This document shows positions 62,231 through 64,000 of a stretch of DNA of 64,000 bases, one piece after another (positions within the stretch are counted from its first letter, which is position 1; each line of letters begins with the position of its first letter). Under the pieces are notes generated by a model that worked only from the letters and a program-made list of their open reading frames with translations, was not told the DNA's origin and made no database searches. This DNA is from Streptacidiphilus sp. PB12-B1b. Its GTDB lineage: Bacteria; Actinomycetota; Actinomycetes; Streptomycetales; Streptomycetaceae. The DNA is taken from NCBI RefSeq assembly GCF_014084125.1, contig NZ_CP048405.1:3720001-3784000 (forward strand). The letters are read 5' to 3'. A program made the translations under genes and the position numbers.

Positions 62231-64000
62231 GAACCCGACCCCCCGGACGACGAACCAGAACCAGAAACAGAAGCAGGAGTGGTGATCAGCCCCGGCGGGC
62301 CGGGCAGCGGGCCGCCGGTCGTGCTGCAGCCGCCGTCGGCGGACAGGAGGGCCAGCGAGCGCTCCAGGCTCTCCAGGGCGATCTCGTCCAGCGGAACCCG
62401 CTGCCCCTCGCCCCCGCCGGTGTCCTCGGCGGTCTCCTGCGGGGACAGCTCCCGCAGCAGCACGGTGGGACGGTCGCCGTCGTCGGTGCGCAGCACCTTG
62501 AAGGCGGTGCCGGGCAGGAACAGCACCCGGTCGGCCACGGCCGGTTCGGGGTCCAGCAGGTTGGTGCGGCGTGCGGTCAGCGACCAGATCAGGAAGTCGG
62601 TGCCCTGGTCCGGGCCGCGGTGCGGGTCGGTGCGCGCCGTGCAGAACGCCCACTCGGTGGCCACCCGGCCGGGGCGGTACCAGGCCAGCTCGGCCGCGCT
62701 GACCCGGGTCTGCAGCAGGGCCGTGCCACGGTAGGACGGCAGCCTGCCCAGCCCCGAGGCCACGCAGCGGGCCAACGGCACATGCGGTCCCACCGTGCCC
62801 GCGCGCACCGCCGCGTCCACCGCCGCAGTGTCCCCGGACAGGTACAGCCGCACGGCCACCAGGTCCGTCAGCGCCTCGCCCTCCGCACCCCGCGCGGCCC
62901 CGCGCAGCCCCGGCGCCTGCGACATCACCCGCGCCACCGACCCCGCCACCGCGTTGTACTGCGCGCTGAACGTCCGGCGCACCCACGCCCGCTCCTGCTC
63001 GATGCCCCGCTCCGGCACCGCCACACACGCCGCCCCGCGCGGCACCCCCTGCACCCGCACGCCGTTGCTCTGCCCACCCGGCGCGGGCGACGGGGCCGCC
63101 GGGAGTGCGGGGGCGTCCGGAGTGGCGGGGGTGATGTTGCCGTCGCCCCCTGGCCGGACGGCGGCGGGCGCGGGTGCTTCGGATTCCATCCGGATGTGCG
63201 GAATCGCCATCGGCGGCGTCCGTACCGGTTCGACCCGGGCCGTCGGCACCGGCATCGGGGCAGGCTCGGTCTGCGGCGCGGCGGGCTCCGCCGGGGGAGC
63301 CGGGGAGACCGGGGAGACCGGGGTGACCGCCGCGCTCGCGGGCGTCGGCTCGGGGACCACGCTGTGCGAACGCGTCGGCTTCGGCGCGGTGGTGGCGTCG
63401 GGTATCAGCGGCGCGGGGACGACGGGCGCCGGGGGAACCTGGACCCACGGCGGAACGGGCGGCGTGGAAGCAGCGGCGGCTGCCGTCGCGGTCCGGGGCT
63501 CGGGTGCGGCCGATCCGCTCCAGGCACCCTGGGCGGACTCCGTCTGCGGACGGGCAGCCATCGGCGGACCGGGCTGCGCCGAGGCGAAGACCGGTGCGAC
63601 CGGCGGCGTGCTGGGCGTCGCGCCCGCCTCCGGAGCGGCCGCCACGGAGGCCGCCCGCACGGGGACGGTCGGCCGGGCTGCCGCCTGTCCGGCGGCGTCC
63701 GGCAGTTCGATGCCCGGTGCCGTCGTCGGCACCGAACTCGCCGCGCTCACCGGCGTGTTGACGGCCGTGGCGTGCTCCACCCCACCTATGGCTGCCGCTG
63801 GTAGCACAGGTGACGATACGTCATCTCGGTCTGTCTGAACCGCCGTCCACGGCGCCTCGCGCGCGGGGCGTCCCTGGGCTGCCCTGGCTGCGGTGACCAC
63901 GCGCCACCGCTCGGCCGTGAGCGCCGCAGGCGGCAGCCGCCAGGCATCCTCGTCGGAGGTCGCCGTCGTCAGCCCCGGGTCGTCGGCGGGCGCGATGCGG
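62227..64000 (-). CDS. Pro-rich T7SS protein with ADP-ribosyltransferase-like C-terminal domain (5' truncated)
   Basis: No stop codon in frame up to the right edge, so the start lies outside; 590 residues are visible. A long Pro/Ala/Val-rich disordered region is followed, over the last 270 residues, by a globular domain. Its pattern, S-Y-R-G-T-A-L-L-Q then E-W-A-F, D-F-L-I-W-S-L-T-A-R-R and D-R-V-L-F-L-P-G-T-A-F-K-V-L, resembles the R / S-T-S / ExE strands of arginine-specific ADP-ribosyltransferases, but the final ExE glutamates are absent, so it is likely inactive or of another activity. The stop overlaps the GTG of the ATPase gene. The family assignment is tentative. Confidence 0.65.
   Translation of the reverse strand, partial: RIAPADDPGLTTATSDEDAWRLPPAALTAERWRVVTAARAAQGRPAREAPWTAVQTDRDDVSSPVLPAAAIGGVEHATAVNTPVSAASSVPTTAPGIELPDAAGQAAARPTVPVRAASVAAAPEAGATPSTPPVAPVFASAQPGPPMAARPQTESAQGAWSGSAAPEPRTATAAAAASTPPVPPWVQVPPAPVVPAPLIPDATTAPKPTRSHSVVPEPTPASAAVTPVSPVSPAPPAEPAAPQTEPAPMPVPTARVEPVRTPPMAIPHIRMESEAPAPAAVRPGGDGNITPATPDAPALPAAPSPAPGGQSNGVRVQGVPRGAACVAVPERGIEQERAWVRRTFSAQYNAVAGSVARVMSQAPGLRGAARGAEGEALTDLVAVRLYLSGDTAAVDAAVRAGTVGPHVPLARCVASGLGRLPSYRGTALLQTRVSAAELAWYRPGRVATEWAFCTARTDPHRGPDQGTDFLIWSLTARRTNLLDPEPAVADRVLFLPGTAFKVLRTDDGDRPTVLLRELSPQETAEDTGGGEGQRVPLDEIALESLERSLALLSADGGCSTTGGPLPGPPGLITTPASVSGSGSSSGGSGS

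Noticed and set aside
42540-64000. Integration of the T7SS region as a genomic island
   Set aside because: No tRNA, integrase, attachment repeat or composition shift is visible at the left border; T7SS genes are commonly native in these bacteria.

Overview
The window is very GC-rich and almost fully coding, with GTG and TTG starts common. It carries an SsgA-like sporulation protein, a WhiB-like protein, many PP2C/STAS/anti-sigma kinase genes, F420-type and RICIN-tailed proteins, and single TTA codons. Together these point to a filamentous actinomycete of the Streptomycetaceae (Streptomyces, Kitasatospora or Streptacidiphilus); the genus cannot be fixed from sequence alone. No rRNA, tRNA, insertion sequence, phage gene or CRISPR array was recognised.

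Layout. 1-12.5 kb: end of a hybrid kinase, an ANTAR-GAF-PAS-PP2C phosphatase, a BrkB-type membrane protein, a sugar-type MFS transporter with an aldose epimerase, an SsgA-like protein, a divergent STAS / HATPase pair, an MscS channel, a SigB/F/G-type sigma factor and a CarH-like B12-binding protein without DNA-binding domain. 12.5-30 kb: metabolism and housekeeping. This part holds glgX, a frameshifted acyltransferase coupled to a patatin, a three-part GH3-RICIN secreted glucosidase, an Nei-type glycosylase, a WhiB-like protein, an F420/PPOX protein, an SDR-DUF2867 protein, an AI-2E-type permease, a GH16-RICIN-F5/8C glucanase with LacI-type operators, a MazG-like protein and gluconokinase. 30-42 kb: a second signalling block with a response regulator, a CHASE3 kinase coupled to a receiver-PP2C, two further PP2C phosphatases, one HATPase, three STAS proteins, a Tat-exported hydrolase and two membrane proteins. 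42.2-43.7 kb: a zinc-independent L33 with a Zur-like box, and a Tat-exported GH3 enzyme.

43.8-64 kb: a minus-strand type VII secretion (T7SS/Esx) accessory operon running in from beyond the right edge. In order of transcription it encodes a Pro-rich protein with a degenerate ADP-ribosyltransferase-like domain (partial), a beta-helix + AAA ATPase (EccA/CbxX-like), two WXG100 proteins, a WXG100-like protein, a PPE-like 970-residue protein, a YbaB/EspL-like protein, another WXG100-like protein, and a cysteine-free 3258-residue protein. The last has a WXG100/CpnT-like N-terminus, a metzincin-like HEXXHXXGXXD motif, six copies of an unrecognised beta-rich module and an OmpA-like tail. It is the most unusual object here and the best candidate for an undescribed system. 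The core channel genes (eccB, eccC, eccD, eccE, mycP) are not in the window.

How the genes fit together. The PP2C (RsbU-like), STAS (RsbV-like) and HATPase (RsbW-like) genes form two dense partner-switching blocks around one SigB-type sigma factor, with the B12-binding protein next to it as a possible light or cobalamin input. The secreted glycosidases, MFS/epimerase, GlgX and gluconokinase fit a soil polymer degrader. GlgX and the GH16 enzyme each carry one TTA codon and so may depend on bldA. Start sites were chosen from ribosome binding sites and overlaps and differ in places from the longest open frame.
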